From assembly GCA_944372325.1 (NCBI GenBank), contig CALVYR010000005.1, forward strand, positions 1 through 47,862: a stretch of DNA of 47,862 bases. The letters run 5' to 3'. Numbering within the stretch: the first letter of the stretch is position 1; every line of letters starts with the position of its first letter. Positions 47,854-47,862 of the stretch are shown here, in pieces. The position numbers and the translations under genes are program-made. The DNA is from an uncultured Clostridia bacterium. Lineage in GTDB: Bacteria; Bacillota; Clostridia; Christensenellales; UBA1242. The notes under the pieces are model-generated. The model had not been told where the DNA came from. It made no database searches and worked only from the letters and a program-made list of their open reading frames with translations.

Positions 47854-47862
47854 GAGAAAATT

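Overview
The window is AT-rich (about two-thirds A+T by eye) chromosomal DNA of a low-GC, Gram-positive-type bacterium. The genome is compact, with ATGA or TAATG overlaps between neighbouring genes and strong SigA-type promoters. The block murB - PHP phosphoesterase - whiA - dnaE - pfkA is typical of Clostridia. Several lipoproteins carry a lipobox, and there is no sign of an outer membrane. An uncultured, probably gut-dwelling clostridial lineage is my inference; the sequence does not name a species. No rRNA, tRNA, CRISPR array, prophage or transposase gene was seen.

Layout. 1-3.2 kb: an M19 dipeptidase, then an ABC exporter preceded by an operator-like palindrome, a 25-codon ORF and a possible attenuator, then a DUF378 protein. 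3.2-6.6 kb (minus strand): two secreted helical proteins and gltX. 6.7-9.8 kb: a large fibre-like coiled-coil protein without a signal peptide and a small helical protein with a possible HTH. 9.8-11.2 kb (minus): a Nudix hydrolase and a 10-TM metal exporter. 11.2-13.2 kb: a BspA-type leucine-rich-repeat surface protein behind promoters, one of which has a G8 tract in its spacer. 13.4-18.4 kb: mnmE-mnmG-rsmG-recF, a tRNA/rRNA-modification and DNA-repair operon often found near the origin. It is followed by uppP (minus) and an intergenic cluster of DnaA boxes. 19.3-23.7 kb: a degenerate CYTH protein, rpmE, an orphan HicB, uvrC, a short unknown gene and a ferritin-like protein. 24-37.2 kb: a surface locus with one 3586-residue lipoprotein built of about 30 fibronectin-III-like repeats plus three smaller exported or membrane proteins. 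37.6-44.7 kb: murB, PHP, whiA, dnaE, pfkA. 44.7-47.9 kb: a PH-domain protein, a Cu/Zn superoxide dismutase, a four-TM protein and a phosphohexomutase.

The strongest candidate for something undescribed is a family of four dispersed intergenic elements of 125-132 nt (20440-20564, 22546-22671, 37233-37364, 45639-45763). All four share a closing stem with an inner A5/T5 extension, a 13-bp internal helix with a conserved C-A mismatch or bulge, a variable hairpin, and a 3' CGAG/CTYG hairpin followed (in three copies) by a T run. Helix sequences differ between copies with compensating changes, which points to selection on folded RNA or DNA.

A second theme is transcript architecture. uvrC, mnmE and probably a ferritin-like gene, uppP and murB have a -10 box 5-6 nt before the start codon and no Shine-Dalgarno sequence, as expected of leaderless mRNAs. 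Several other genes have the Shine-Dalgarno sequence at the predicted 5' end of the transcript.
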